The notes below the pieces were generated by a model. That model saw only the letters and a program-made list of their open reading frames with translations. It did no database searches and was not told where the DNA came from. Shown one piece after another: positions 33,179-40,669 of a DNA stretch of 51,233 nt; position 1 is the stretch's first letter; the number at the start of each line of letters is the position of its first letter. Source of the DNA: Rhodobacteraceae bacterium UBA6141 (GTDB taxonomy: Bacteria > Pseudomonadota > Alphaproteobacteria > Rhodobacterales > Rhodobacteraceae); contig DIVD01000001.1 of NCBI GenBank assembly GCA_002423245.1, positions 1 to 51,233 of the forward strand. The letters run 5' to 3'. Position numbers and translations under genes: made by a program.

Positions 33179-34678
33179 ATGCAGGCCGCTTCGGCAGAGC
33201 CCGCGATCATGGACCGTGCCGCGCGCGTCGTGGCCATTCGCGGGCCGGTTGTCGACATCGAGGTCAATGGCCCCCTGCCGCAGATCCATGATGCCCTGGA
33301 AATCGGCGAAGGCGACCGCCGCATCGTTCTGGAGGTGCAGGCACAGTTGAGCGACCGGCGCGTGCGCGCATTGGCACTGCAAGACACGCACGGGCTTTGG
33401 CGCGGGCAGGCGGTGCGCCTGACGGCGGGCCCGGTGGCGGTGCCGGTGGGGCCGGCCGTGCTGGGGCGGCTGGTGAACGTTCTGGGCGAAATCGGCGACG
33501 ATGGCGCGGCCCTGCCCGATGATACGCCCCGCAGGCCGATCCACCGCGCCGCGCCGCCGCTGTCGGGGCAGACCGGCGCGGTGACGGTGTTTTCGACCGG
33601 AATCAAGGTGCTCGATCTGCTGGCCCCGCTGGCACAGGGCGGCAAGGCCGCGATGTTCGGGGGGGCCGGGGTCGGCAAGACGGTGCTGGTGATGGAGCTT
33701 ATCCGCGCCATGGTTTCGGGGTATGATGGCATTTCGGTCTTTGCCGGCGTGGGCGAGCGCAGCCGCGAGGGTCATGAGATGCTGAACGAGATGCGCGCGG
33801 CCGGGGTGCTGGATCAGACGGTTCTGGTCTATGGTCAGATGAACGAACCGCCGGGCGCGCGCTGGCGCGTGCCGCTGACCGCGCTGACCATATCGGAATA
33901 TTTCCGCGACGATGAGGGCAGGAACGTCCTTCTGCTGATGGACAACGTGTTTCGCTTCGTTCAGGCGGGCGCCGAGGTGTCGGGGCTGCTGGGCCGGATG
34001 CCCTCGCGCGTGGGGTATCAGCCGACGCTGGAAACCGAAGTGGCCGATCTGCACGAGCGCATCGCCTCGGTCGGGCGCTCTTCGGTCACGGCGATCGAGG
34101 CGGTCTATGTGCCCGCCGACGACTTCACCGACCCCGCGGTTGGCGCGATCAGCACCCATGTCGACAGCATGGTGGTGCTGTCGCGCCAGTTGGCATCCGA
34201 AGGGATCTATCCCGCCATCGACCCGATCAGCACCACCTCGGTGCTGCTGGATGCGCAGGTCGTGGGCGAAGAGCATGTGCGCGTCGCCGGAAAGGTGCGC
34301 GAAGCCATCGAGCATTACCGCGAGTTGCGCGACGTCATTGCCCTGCTGGGCGTGGAGGAACTTGGCGCGGAGGAACGCATCCTGGTCGCGCGCGCGCGCA
34401 AGTTGCAGCGTTTTCTCACCCAGCCCTTCTTCGTCGCCGCCGCCTATACCGGCATGGAGGGCCGGTCGGTCACCACCGCTGACACCGTGGCGGGGTGCAG
34501 GGCCATCCTCGAGGGCGAGTGCGACGATTGGGAGGAAGATGCGTTCTACATGATCGGAACCCTCGACGAGGCGCGCGAAAAGGCGGCACGGCGGCAAGGG
34601 GCGGCAAGAAAGCCCGGCCCCGCGCCGGCGGCGCCCGCCACAGCGGCCCCGGCCGGGCCGGCACGGCAAGCCCGATGA
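33179..34678 (+). CDS. atpD: N-type F1 ATPase beta subunit
   Basis: About 499 residues; the catalytic subunit of an alternative F-type ATPase. The P-loop reads FGGAGVGKTVLVMELI; the catalytic Glu region is ERSREGHEMLNEM, and Walker B is NVLLLMDNVFRFVQAG. Compared with ordinary beta subunits it has an Ala/Pro/Arg-rich tail of about 30 residues (from REKAARRQG) and lacks a clear DELSEED sequence (VEELGAEERI at that place). Start candidates are ATG 33179 (GGGAG upstream) and ATG 33209. It heads nine tightly packed genes in the order D-C-Q-R-B-E-F-A-G, the known order of N-ATPases and unlike the standard atpHAGDC operon. Confidence 0.94.
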   Translation: MQAASAEPAIMDRAARVVAIRGPVVDIEVNGPLPQIHDALEIGEGDRRIVLEVQAQLSDRRVRALALQDTHGLWRGQAVRLTAGPVAVPVGPAVLGRLVNVLGEIGDDGAALPDDTPRRPIHRAAPPLSGQTGAVTVFSTGIKVLDLLAPLAQGGKAAMFGGAGVGKTVLVMELIRAMVSGYDGISVFAGVGERSREGHEMLNEMRAAGVLDQTVLVYGQMNEPPGARWRVPLTALTISEYFRDDEGRNVLLLMDNVFRFVQAGAEVSGLLGRMPSRVGYQPTLETEVADLHERIASVGRSSVTAIEAVYVPADDFTDPAVGAISTHVDSMVVLSRQLASEGIYPAIDPISTTSVLLDAQVVGEEHVRVAGKVREAIEHYRELRDVIALLGVEELGAEERILVARARKLQRFLTQPFFVAAAYTGMEGRSVTTADTVAGCRAILEGECDDWEEDAFYMIGTLDEAREKAARRQGAARKPGPAPAAPATAAPAGPARQAR

Positions 34679-35118
34679 CCGGAATGGCCCTGAAGATCAC
34701 CACCCCCTTGCAGGTGATCGTCGAGGTGGCGGATGTGGTATCGCTGCGCGCCGCCGACGCAAGCGGCGGCTTTGGCATCCAGCCGGGCCATGTCGATTTT
34801 CTGACCGTGCTTGCTTCGGGCGTCGTGCGCTGGCGCGGGGCGGCGGGGCCGTGGCGATACTGCGCGGTGCTGGGCGGGGTGATGCTGGTCGAAGCGGGCC
34901 GCGCGATCCGCATCGCCTGCCGCGAGGCGGTCATCGGTGACGACCTGCACGGGCTGGAGTCACGCATCAGGGCGCAAAGGGAGGCCCAGGCAGAGGCCGC
35001 GCGATCCAAACGCTCCGAGGCGGCGCGGCTGCACACGAGGGCCATCCGGCAGATCATGGGCCGCATGGCCGCCACTGGCGCCCCCCCGGAACAGACCGAA
35101 AGCGAGATATTCGGATGA
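34675..35118 (+). CDS. atpC: N-type ATPase epsilon subunit
   Basis: A 147-residue epsilon-type subunit. The beta-sandwich N-terminal domain is recognisable in ALKITTPLQVIVEVADVVSLRA and the FGIQPGHVDFLTVLASGVV segment (PGHxDFLT..L..GV). The C-terminal helical arm (about 95-130) is charged: ESRIRAQREAQAEAARSKRS. The subunit couples rotor and catalytic head. The start at 34675 overlaps the beta stop codon (ATGA); a second ATG nine bases later is also possible. Second gene of the N-ATPase operon. Confidence 0.9.
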   Translation: MTGMALKITTPLQVIVEVADVVSLRAADASGGFGIQPGHVDFLTVLASGVVRWRGAAGPWRYCAVLGGVMLVEAGRAIRIACREAVIGDDLHGLESRIRAQREAQAEAARSKRSEAARLHTRAIRQIMGRMAATGAPPEQTESEIFG

Positions 35119-35399
35119 GCGAGCCCCCCCGGACCCCCGACCGGATCACCGAGGCCGCCCGCCGTGCCAGCGACCGCGAGACCAGGGCCGCGCAGGATCC
35201 CGAGCCATCGCTTGGCCGGCGCTTTGCCCAGATCGGCGTCCTGGGCTGGATTATCGTCGGACCGATCCTGCTGGGCGTCCTGCTGGGCGGCTGGCTCGAC
35301 CGGATGCTGGGTTCGGGCATCACGCTGGCGGCGGCATTGACCGTGGCGGGGGCTGCCCTTGGCCTGTGGCTGGCACTGAGATGGATGCACGAGCAATGA
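35115..35399 (+). CDS. atpQ: N-ATPase accessory subunit AtpQ (AtpI-like)
   Basis: A 94-residue protein with two membrane helices (about 38-58 and 66-88), joined by a short loop with WLDRMLGSG. The layout and place (third in the operon, after epsilon) match AtpQ, the AtpI-like subunit that together with AtpR defines the N-ATPase operon. AtpI-like proteins help rotor-ring assembly or Mg uptake; a role here is inferred. It overlaps both neighbours by ATGA. Confidence 0.82.
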   Translation: MSEPPRTPDRITEAARRASDRETRAAQDPEPSLGRRFAQIGVLGWIIVGPILLGVLLGGWLDRMLGSGITLAAALTVAGAALGLWLALRWMHEQ

Positions 35400-35668
35400 G
35401 CCTGGCCGTGATCCCCCTGGTCATTCAGGTGCTGGTGGCCGCCCTGGCGGGCTATGGCGTCGGCACCGCGCATTTCCGTTCACTGGCGCGGGTGGCGGAC
35501 ATGATGCTGGCCGGCCGGATGATCGCCATCGTGTTGCAACTGGCACGGCTGGCGGTGCTGGCCGGGTTTCTGTTCCTCGCCGCGCTGGCCGGACCCGGCC
35601 CGCTGATTGCAGCCGCCGCCGGCGTGCTGGTCGCGAGGGCTCGCGTGCTGAAAGCCGCGCGGTCATGA
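35396..35668 (+). CDS. atpR: N-ATPase subunit AtpR
   Basis: A 90-residue, almost fully hydrophobic protein with about three helices and conserved-looking Arg residues next to or within them (ARVADMMLAGRMIAIVLQLAR). AtpR occurs only in N-ATPase operons; published genome analysis proposed that its arginines contact the c subunits. The ATG overlaps the AtpQ stop. Without sequence comparison the assignment rests on operon position, size and topology. Confidence 0.8.
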   Translation: MSLAVIPLVIQVLVAALAGYGVGTAHFRSLARVADMMLAGRMIAIVLQLARLAVLAGFLFLAALAGPGPLIAAAAGVLVARARVLKAARS

Positions 35669-36360
35669 CCGGGAGCCCGCTTGATCTGTCCGTCGCCTTC
35701 AGCGTGGGGCCGGTCGCGGTCTCTGAACCGGTGGTGATCACCTGGGGCATCATCGTCTTTCTGGGGCTGGGGTCGTGGCTTCTGACCCGGCGGATGGAGG
35801 CGCGCGCCGGGACCGGGCAGGCGGTGCTGGAGCTTGTCGTCGGTGCCCTCGACGATCAGATCCGCGCCGCCGTCGGGCATGACCCGGCGCGCTTTCGCAC
35901 GCTGGTCGGCACGTTGTTCCTCTTCATCCTGACCGCCAACTGGTCGTCGCTGGTGCCGGGGATCGAACCGCCCACCGCGCATCTGGAAACCGACGCCGCG
36001 CTGGCCGGGATCGTGTTCGCGGCGACGATCTGGTTCGGGATCACCTCGCGCGGGCTGGGCGGATACCTGAGGGGATTCGCCGAACCGTCCTGGGTGATGC
36101 TGCCCCTGAACCTGGTCGAGCAGATCACCCGAACCTTCTCGCTGATGGTGCGCCTGTTCGGCAATGTGATGAGCGGGGTTTTCGTGGTCGGCATCGTGCT
36201 GTCGCTGGCGGGCCTGCTGGTGCCGATCCCGCTGATGGCGCTCGATCTGCTGACCGGGGCGGTGCAGGCCTACATCTTTGCGACACTGGCGCTTGTCTTC
36301 ATTGCCTCGGCTGTCAGCGACGGCCGGCCGACGCCCCCTACCGGAAAGGAAACATCATGA
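35665..36360 (+). CDS. atpB: N-type ATPase subunit a
   Basis: A 231-residue stator membrane subunit forming the ion half-channels. The essential Arg lies in the conserved helix TFSLMVRLFGNVMSGVFVVG, and the last helix region AVQAYIFATLALVFIASAVS is typical (QAYIF..L...Y normally). About five helices are seen. The start overlaps the AtpR stop (ATGA) and its end overlaps atpE the same way. It works with the c ring and b subunits of this operon. Confidence 0.93.
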   Translation: MTGSPLDLSVAFSVGPVAVSEPVVITWGIIVFLGLGSWLLTRRMEARAGTGQAVLELVVGALDDQIRAAVGHDPARFRTLVGTLFLFILTANWSSLVPGIEPPTAHLETDAALAGIVFAATIWFGITSRGLGGYLRGFAEPSWVMLPLNLVEQITRTFSLMVRLFGNVMSGVFVVGIVLSLAGLLVPIPLMALDLLTGAVQAYIFATLALVFIASAVSDGRPTPPTGKETS

Positions 36361-36602
36361 TCAGCATCGAGGCGCTCAGCGTCATCATGGCCGCCATCGC
36401 GGTCTCTTTCGGGGCGATCGGTCCGGCGCTGGCAGAGGGGCGCGCCGTTGCCTCGGCGATGGAGGCGATCGCCCGCCAGCCCGAAGCCGCGGGCACGATC
36501 TCGCGCACGCTCTTCGTCGGGCTGGCGATGATCGAGACCATGGCGATCTACTGTCTCGTCATCGCGCTGCTGCTGCTCTTCGCCAACCCCTATGTCGGGT
36601 AG
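36357..36602 (+). CDS. atpE: N-type ATPase subunit c with two membrane carboxylates
   Basis: An 81-residue hairpin of two helices joined by the polar loop ARQPEAAG. By alignment to the Ilyobacter Na+-binding c subunit, Glu60 is the ion-carrying carboxylate (LAMIETMAIY). Thr61 and Tyr65 fall on the Ser66 and Tyr70 ligands, and Glu27 falls on Gln32, 33 residues before Glu60 in both. Two carboxylates are a hallmark of N-type c subunits. Early work proposed Na+ transport; the Burkholderia pseudomallei N-type c ring was later reported to be a c17 ring specific for H+. The coupling ion here is therefore undecided. Confidence 0.93.
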   Translation: MISIEALSVIMAAIAVSFGAIGPALAEGRAVASAMEAIARQPEAAGTISRTLFVGLAMIETMAIYCLVIALLLLFANPYVG

Positions 36603-36607
36603 CGGGC

Positions 36608-37336
36608 ATGGGATTCGACTGGATCACGCTTGCGTTTCAGGCCGTCAATGTCCTGATCCTGCTGGCGATCCTGCGGCATTTCCTGTTTCGTCCGGTCGCC
36701 CGCATCATCGCTGAGCGGCAGGCCGCGATTGCCCGCACGCTGGACGAGGCCGAAAAGGCCAGGGCCGCGGCGGCCAAGGCCGGGGAAGACGCAAGGGCCG
36801 AGGCCGAAAGAACCGCGGCGGCCCGCCATGATGCGCTGGCCAGGGCGCGCGCCGAGGCCGAGGCGCAGGCGGCGACGATCCTCGAGGCGGCGCGCGACGA
36901 GGCGGAAAAGATCAAGGCCGCCGCCCGCGAGGAGGCACGGGCAGAGCAGCGGCGCGCCGAGGCCGAGCAACTGGCCCGCACGGGCGCCCTGGCGCTGGAC
37001 CTTGCCGAGCGGCTGATGCAGAGCCTGCCCGAGGACCGCCGCGTTGCCGGCTATGCCGCCCGGCTGGCACAGGTGCTCGCCAGCCTGCCCGCGGACCGGC
37101 GGCGTGCCCTCTTCGACAGCGAAACCCCGCAACTGATCGCGCCAAGGCCGCTCGGTCCGGCCGAGGCGGCCGAGGTGCAGGCGGCGCTCGCGCCCTATTT
37201 CGCGACCACGCCGCCGGTCAGCGTCGATCCGGGCCTGATCGCCGGGCTTGAACTTCGCGGCCGTCACGGCAGCATCGGCAATTCGCTCCGCCACGATCTG
37301 ACCCGCATCGCACAGGTGGCCCGCAATGAAGGCTAG
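36608..37336 (+). CDS. atpF: N-type ATPase subunit b with delta-like C-terminus
   Basis: A 242-residue stalk subunit. One N-terminal membrane helix (about 5-23) is followed by a long charged Ala/Glu/Arg-rich coiled coil (about 30-135). The last 55 residues differ: SVDPGLIAGLELRGRHGSIG then NSLRHDLTRIAQ, which resembles the C-terminal end of the delta/OSCP subunit (D-P-x-L-I-x-G, then G-S-x-x-x-x-L-x-R-L). The operon has no separate atpH (delta) gene, so b may carry that function. It starts 5 bases after the c gene, and its last 11 bases overlap the alpha start. Confidence 0.88.
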   Translation: MGFDWITLAFQAVNVLILLAILRHFLFRPVARIIAERQAAIARTLDEAEKARAAAAKAGEDARAEAERTAAARHDALARARAEAEAQAATILEAARDEAEKIKAAAREEARAEQRRAEAEQLARTGALALDLAERLMQSLPEDRRVAGYAARLAQVLASLPADRRRALFDSETPQLIAPRPLGPAEAAEVQAALAPYFATTPPVSVDPGLIAGLELRGRHGSIGNSLRHDLTRIAQVARNEG

Positions 37337-38849
37337 GACCGACACAGCCGCCCTGAACGAGCTGCGCAAGCGGATGCTCGCCGTGCCGCTGGGCCCCGAG
37401 GCGCGGGAACGCGGCGAGGTTCTGGCGGTGTCGGACGGGATCGCGCAGGTTTCCGGCCTTGCCTCGGCCCGGATGGGCGAGGTGCTGCGGTTCGAAACCG
37501 GCAAGCTGGGCTTTGTGCTGGCACTGGACGAAGACGTGATTCAGGCGGTGTTCCTCGATCCGATGGCGGGGGTGGAGGCGGGCAGCGCGGTCGAGCGCAG
37601 CGGCGCGCTGATGCGCGTGCCGGTGGGCGAGGCGCTCCTGGGCCGGGTGGTCGATCCGCTCGGCCGGCCGCTTGACGCAGGCCCGCCCGTTGCCGCCACC
37701 GAAACCGCCCCGGTGGAGCGCCCGGCCCCGGGGATCATCGCGCGCGATTTCGTCACACAACCGCTGAACACCGGCATCCTGGCGATCGACGCGCTGTTCG
37801 CCATCGGCCGCGGTCAACGCGAACTGATCATCGGCGAGCGCGCCACCGGCAAGACCGCGATCGCGGTCGATACCATCCTGAACCAGCGGGGCAGCGATGT
37901 GACCTGCATCTATGTCGCGATCGGCCAGCGCGCCACCGCCGTGCGCCGGGTGATCGAGGCGGTGCGCGACAAGGGGCCCTTCGCGCGCACGATCTTCGTC
38001 GTGGCCTCTGCCACGGCCGAACCGGGGCTGCGCTGGCTCGCCCCCTTTGCCGCCACGACAATGGCCGAATGGTTCCGCGACCGGGGCGGCCACGCGCTGA
38101 TCGTTTACGACGATCTGACCAGACACGCGGCGGTGCACCGTGAGCTTGCGCTTCTGTCGCGCCAGCCACCGGGCCGCGAGGCCTATCCGGGCGACATCTT
38201 CTATCTTCATGCGCGGCTGCTGGAACGCGCGGCAAGGCTTTCGGCGGGTCTTGGCGGCGGTTCCCTGACCGCCCTGCCCATCGCCGAGATCGAGACCGGG
38301 AACCTTTCGGGCTATATCCCGACCAACCTGATCTCGATCGCCGACGGGCAGATCGTTCTGTCGCAGGCGCTTTTCGCCGCCAACCAGCGGCCGGCGGTCG
38401 ATATCGGGCTGTCGGTCAGCCGGGTTGGCGGCAAGGCGCAAGCGGGTGCCCTGAAATCGGTCGCGGGGCGGATGCGGCTGGATTATGCGCAATACTTGGA
38501 GTTGCGCATGTTCGCCCGCTTTGGCGGCTTCGGTGATGCGGCGATGAAGGCGCGGATGGCGCGCGGCGCGCGGATCGGCGCGATCCTGGCGCAGGGCCGG
38601 TTCCAACCGCTGGAAACCGCGGCGCAGGTGGCGCTTCTGGCGGCGGCGGCGGACGGCGTGCTCGATGACCTGGCGCTCGAGGCGATCGGGCCGCTGAAGG
38701 ACCGTCTCGGCGCGATCATCGCGGCGGATCCGGCGCTGAAGGCATTTCGCGACGATCCGTCCGCGCTGACGCCAGAGCTGCGCGCCGCGCTTCTGGACTG
38801 CGTTCGTGCCGCCGCCGCCGGCCGTGCCGACAGGAAAGGCGCGCCATGA
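37326..38849 (+). CDS. atpA: N-type F1 ATPase alpha subunit
   Basis: A 507-residue non-catalytic nucleotide-binding subunit. The P-loop is GERATGKTAIAVDTILNQ, with the alpha-type spacing and GERATGKT in place of the common GDRQTGKT. The signature PTNLISIADGQIVLSQALF and the Walker B segment HALIVYDDLTRHAAVHRELA are present. The C-terminal helical domain is complete. The gene begins inside the end of atpF and its stop overlaps atpG (ATGA). The protein pairs with the beta subunit of the same operon. Confidence 0.95.
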   Translation: MKARTDTAALNELRKRMLAVPLGPEARERGEVLAVSDGIAQVSGLASARMGEVLRFETGKLGFVLALDEDVIQAVFLDPMAGVEAGSAVERSGALMRVPVGEALLGRVVDPLGRPLDAGPPVAATETAPVERPAPGIIARDFVTQPLNTGILAIDALFAIGRGQRELIIGERATGKTAIAVDTILNQRGSDVTCIYVAIGQRATAVRRVIEAVRDKGPFARTIFVVASATAEPGLRWLAPFAATTMAEWFRDRGGHALIVYDDLTRHAAVHRELALLSRQPPGREAYPGDIFYLHARLLERAARLSAGLGGGSLTALPIAEIETGNLSGYIPTNLISIADGQIVLSQALFAANQRPAVDIGLSVSRVGGKAQAGALKSVAGRMRLDYAQYLELRMFARFGGFGDAAMKARMARGARIGAILAQGRFQPLETAAQVALLAAAADGVLDDLALEAIGPLKDRLGAIIAADPALKAFRDDPSALTPELRAALLDCVRAAAAGRADRKGAP

Positions 38850-39706
38850 ACCGGCCCGAAGAGATCAAGGCCCGGCTTGACAACATCTCGCAGATCGAGG
38901 GGATCGTCGGCGCCTTGCGCGCCATCGCCGCCGGCCATCAGCAAGAGGCGCGCCATCATCTCGACGCGGTGCGCGCGCATGAGGCAACGGTGGCGGGCGC
39001 CCTTGCCCGGGCGCTGGCGACGGGCCCGGCCCCCGCACCTGGCCTACGGGTGGGCGGCCGGGCGTTGCTGATCGTCGCCGGTGCCGCGCAGGGTTTCAGC
39101 GGCGACTACAGCGACCAGATCAGCGAGGCCGCGCTGTCCGGCCAGACCGCAGACCTCGATCTCATGGTGGTCGGGCACCGGACCTTGCAGACGCTGACCG
39201 CAGAGGCCGCCCCGGACACCGTTGTCTGGTCGGCCGACATGGCCCCGCACATGGCCGAGATCCCGGCGCTGGCCAGCCGCACCGTCGATGCCGCCCTTTC
39301 GCTGGTGGCGCGCGGCTCGCACGACCGGATCGCCATTCTCTTTGCCGACGCAGAGCCGCAGGGCCAGAGGCTGATACGCCGAACTCTGGTGCCCTTCGAC
39401 TTCGGCCGATTTCCGCCCCACCCCGGCAGCCGGCCGCAGACGACCCTCGCCCGACCCGAGTTGCTGGCGGCGCTGGCCGAAGAATACGTCTTTGCCGAGG
39501 TCTGCGAAGCCCTGGTGCTGGGATTCGCCTCGGAAAGCGCGGCACGGGCCGCCGCGATGGGGCGCGCGCAGACAAATGTCCGCCGGATTTCGGGCGACCT
39601 GACGCGCCAGTTCAACCAGGCGCGGCAAGAACAGATGACGACGGAAATCATCGAACTGTCGACGAACCGGCGTGAGCCGGGCCGCACCGAACGGCCGCCC
39701 GGCTGA
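38846..39706 (+). CDS. atpG: N-type ATPase gamma subunit
   Basis: A 286-residue central rotor shaft. The N-terminal helix EIKARLDNISQIEGIVGALRAIAA is the family's IKxRIxSVxxTxKITxAMxxVA in diverged form. The C-terminal helix ESAARAAAMGRAQTNVRRISGD is the shaft's other half (SE.AARMxAMxxAxxNA). The central Rossmann-like part starts RALLIVAGAAQGFSGDYSD. Divergence from ordinary gamma subunits is expected for N-type enzymes. It is the last gene of the operon; an oppositely oriented SDR follows 10 bases later. Confidence 0.92.
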   Translation: MNRPEEIKARLDNISQIEGIVGALRAIAAGHQQEARHHLDAVRAHEATVAGALARALATGPAPAPGLRVGGRALLIVAGAAQGFSGDYSDQISEAALSGQTADLDLMVVGHRTLQTLTAEAAPDTVVWSADMAPHMAEIPALASRTVDAALSLVARGSHDRIAILFADAEPQGQRLIRRTLVPFDFGRFPPHPGSRPQTTLARPELLAALAEEYVFAEVCEALVLGFASESAARAAAMGRAQTNVRRISGDLTRQFNQARQEQMTTEIIELSTNRREPGRTERPPG

Positions 39707-39716
39707 AACGTCACGG

Positions 39717-40493
39717 CTATAGGGTGGAGAAATGCGCGCCACCATCGAGCGAGATGTTCTGGCCGATGATGAACCCCGAATGCACCGAGCACAGGAAGGC
39801 GCACATCGCGCCGAACTCTGCCGCGGTGCCATAGCGGCCTGCGGGGATGCTGGCGGCGCGCCTGTCCCGCGCCTCGGCCATCGTCAGCCCCTCGGCGGCA
39901 CAGACCCCGCGGTCCAGCGCCTCGGCGCGGTCGGTGTCATGGATGCCGGGCAGCAGGTTGTTGATCGCCACCCCGTGCCCCGCCACCTGCCGCGAGGTTC
40001 CGGCGACAAAGCCGGTCAGCCCGGCGCGCGCGGCGTTCGACAGGCCCAGTTGCGGGATCGGCGACTTGACCGCGTTCGAGGTGATGTTGACCACCCTGCC
40101 CCAGCCCCGCTCGATCATCCCCGGCAGCATCGCCTGCATCAGCGCGATCGGCGTCAGCATGTTGGCGTCGAGCGCGCGGATGAAATCCTCGCGGTCCCAG
40201 TCATGCCACATGCCGGGGGGCGGCCCGCCCGCGTTGGTGACGAGGATGTCCACGCTGCCCGCGGCCTCCAGCACCCTCGCCCGGCCCTCGGGCGCGGTGA
40301 TGTCGGCGGCAATCGCCGTCACCTCCACGCCCTTCGCACGCAGCGCCGTCGCGGTCGCCTCCAGCGCCTCGGCGCCGCGCGCGTTGATCACCAGATCGAC
40401 GCCAGCCTCTGCCAGCGCCTCTGCACAGCCACGGCCAAGCCCCTTGGAGGCGGCCGTCACCAGCCCGCGGCGGCCCCTGATCCCCAGATCCAT
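39717..40493 (-). CDS. SDR family oxidoreductase
   Basis: A 258-residue short-chain dehydrogenase. It has the NAD(P) loop VTAASKGLGRGCAEALAEAG (TxxxxGxG), TNAGGPPPG for the NAG motif and NITSNAVKSPIPQLGLSNAARAG in the active-site helix. In that segment the usual catalytic Tyr-x-x-x-Lys reads LSNAAR, with Ser before it retained, so the Tyr and Lys positions are not standard. This variant is known in some SDRs annotated as 3-oxoacyl-ACP reductase, and activity cannot be assumed. The chosen ATG (40493) has AGGGGC upstream; another in-frame ATG is 21 bases earlier. It is convergent with the ATPase operon. Confidence 0.82.
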   Translation of the reverse strand: MDLGIRGRRGLVTAASKGLGRGCAEALAEAGVDLVINARGAEALEATATALRAKGVEVTAIAADITAPEGRARVLEAAGSVDILVTNAGGPPPGMWHDWDREDFIRALDANMLTPIALMQAMLPGMIERGWGRVVNITSNAVKSPIPQLGLSNAARAGLTGFVAGTSRQVAGHGVAINNLLPGIHDTDRAEALDRGVCAAEGLTMAEARDRRAASIPAGRYGTAAEFGAMCAFLCSVHSGFIIGQNISLDGGAHFSTL

Positions 40494-40669
40494 CTGCCCC
40501 TGTCCTTCCGTCATCCTGCTGGCGCCTTGCGCAACCGTCCGCATCGTGCGACCGGACCACGGGCGGCGCCACATTTTCACCCGCGGTTGACCGGTATGAA
40601 ACCTTTTTGCCAGCCGATCGTAGTTGCACAAGATGCCCCCGCCCCGACAGCACCACAAGCCCGGACAAG

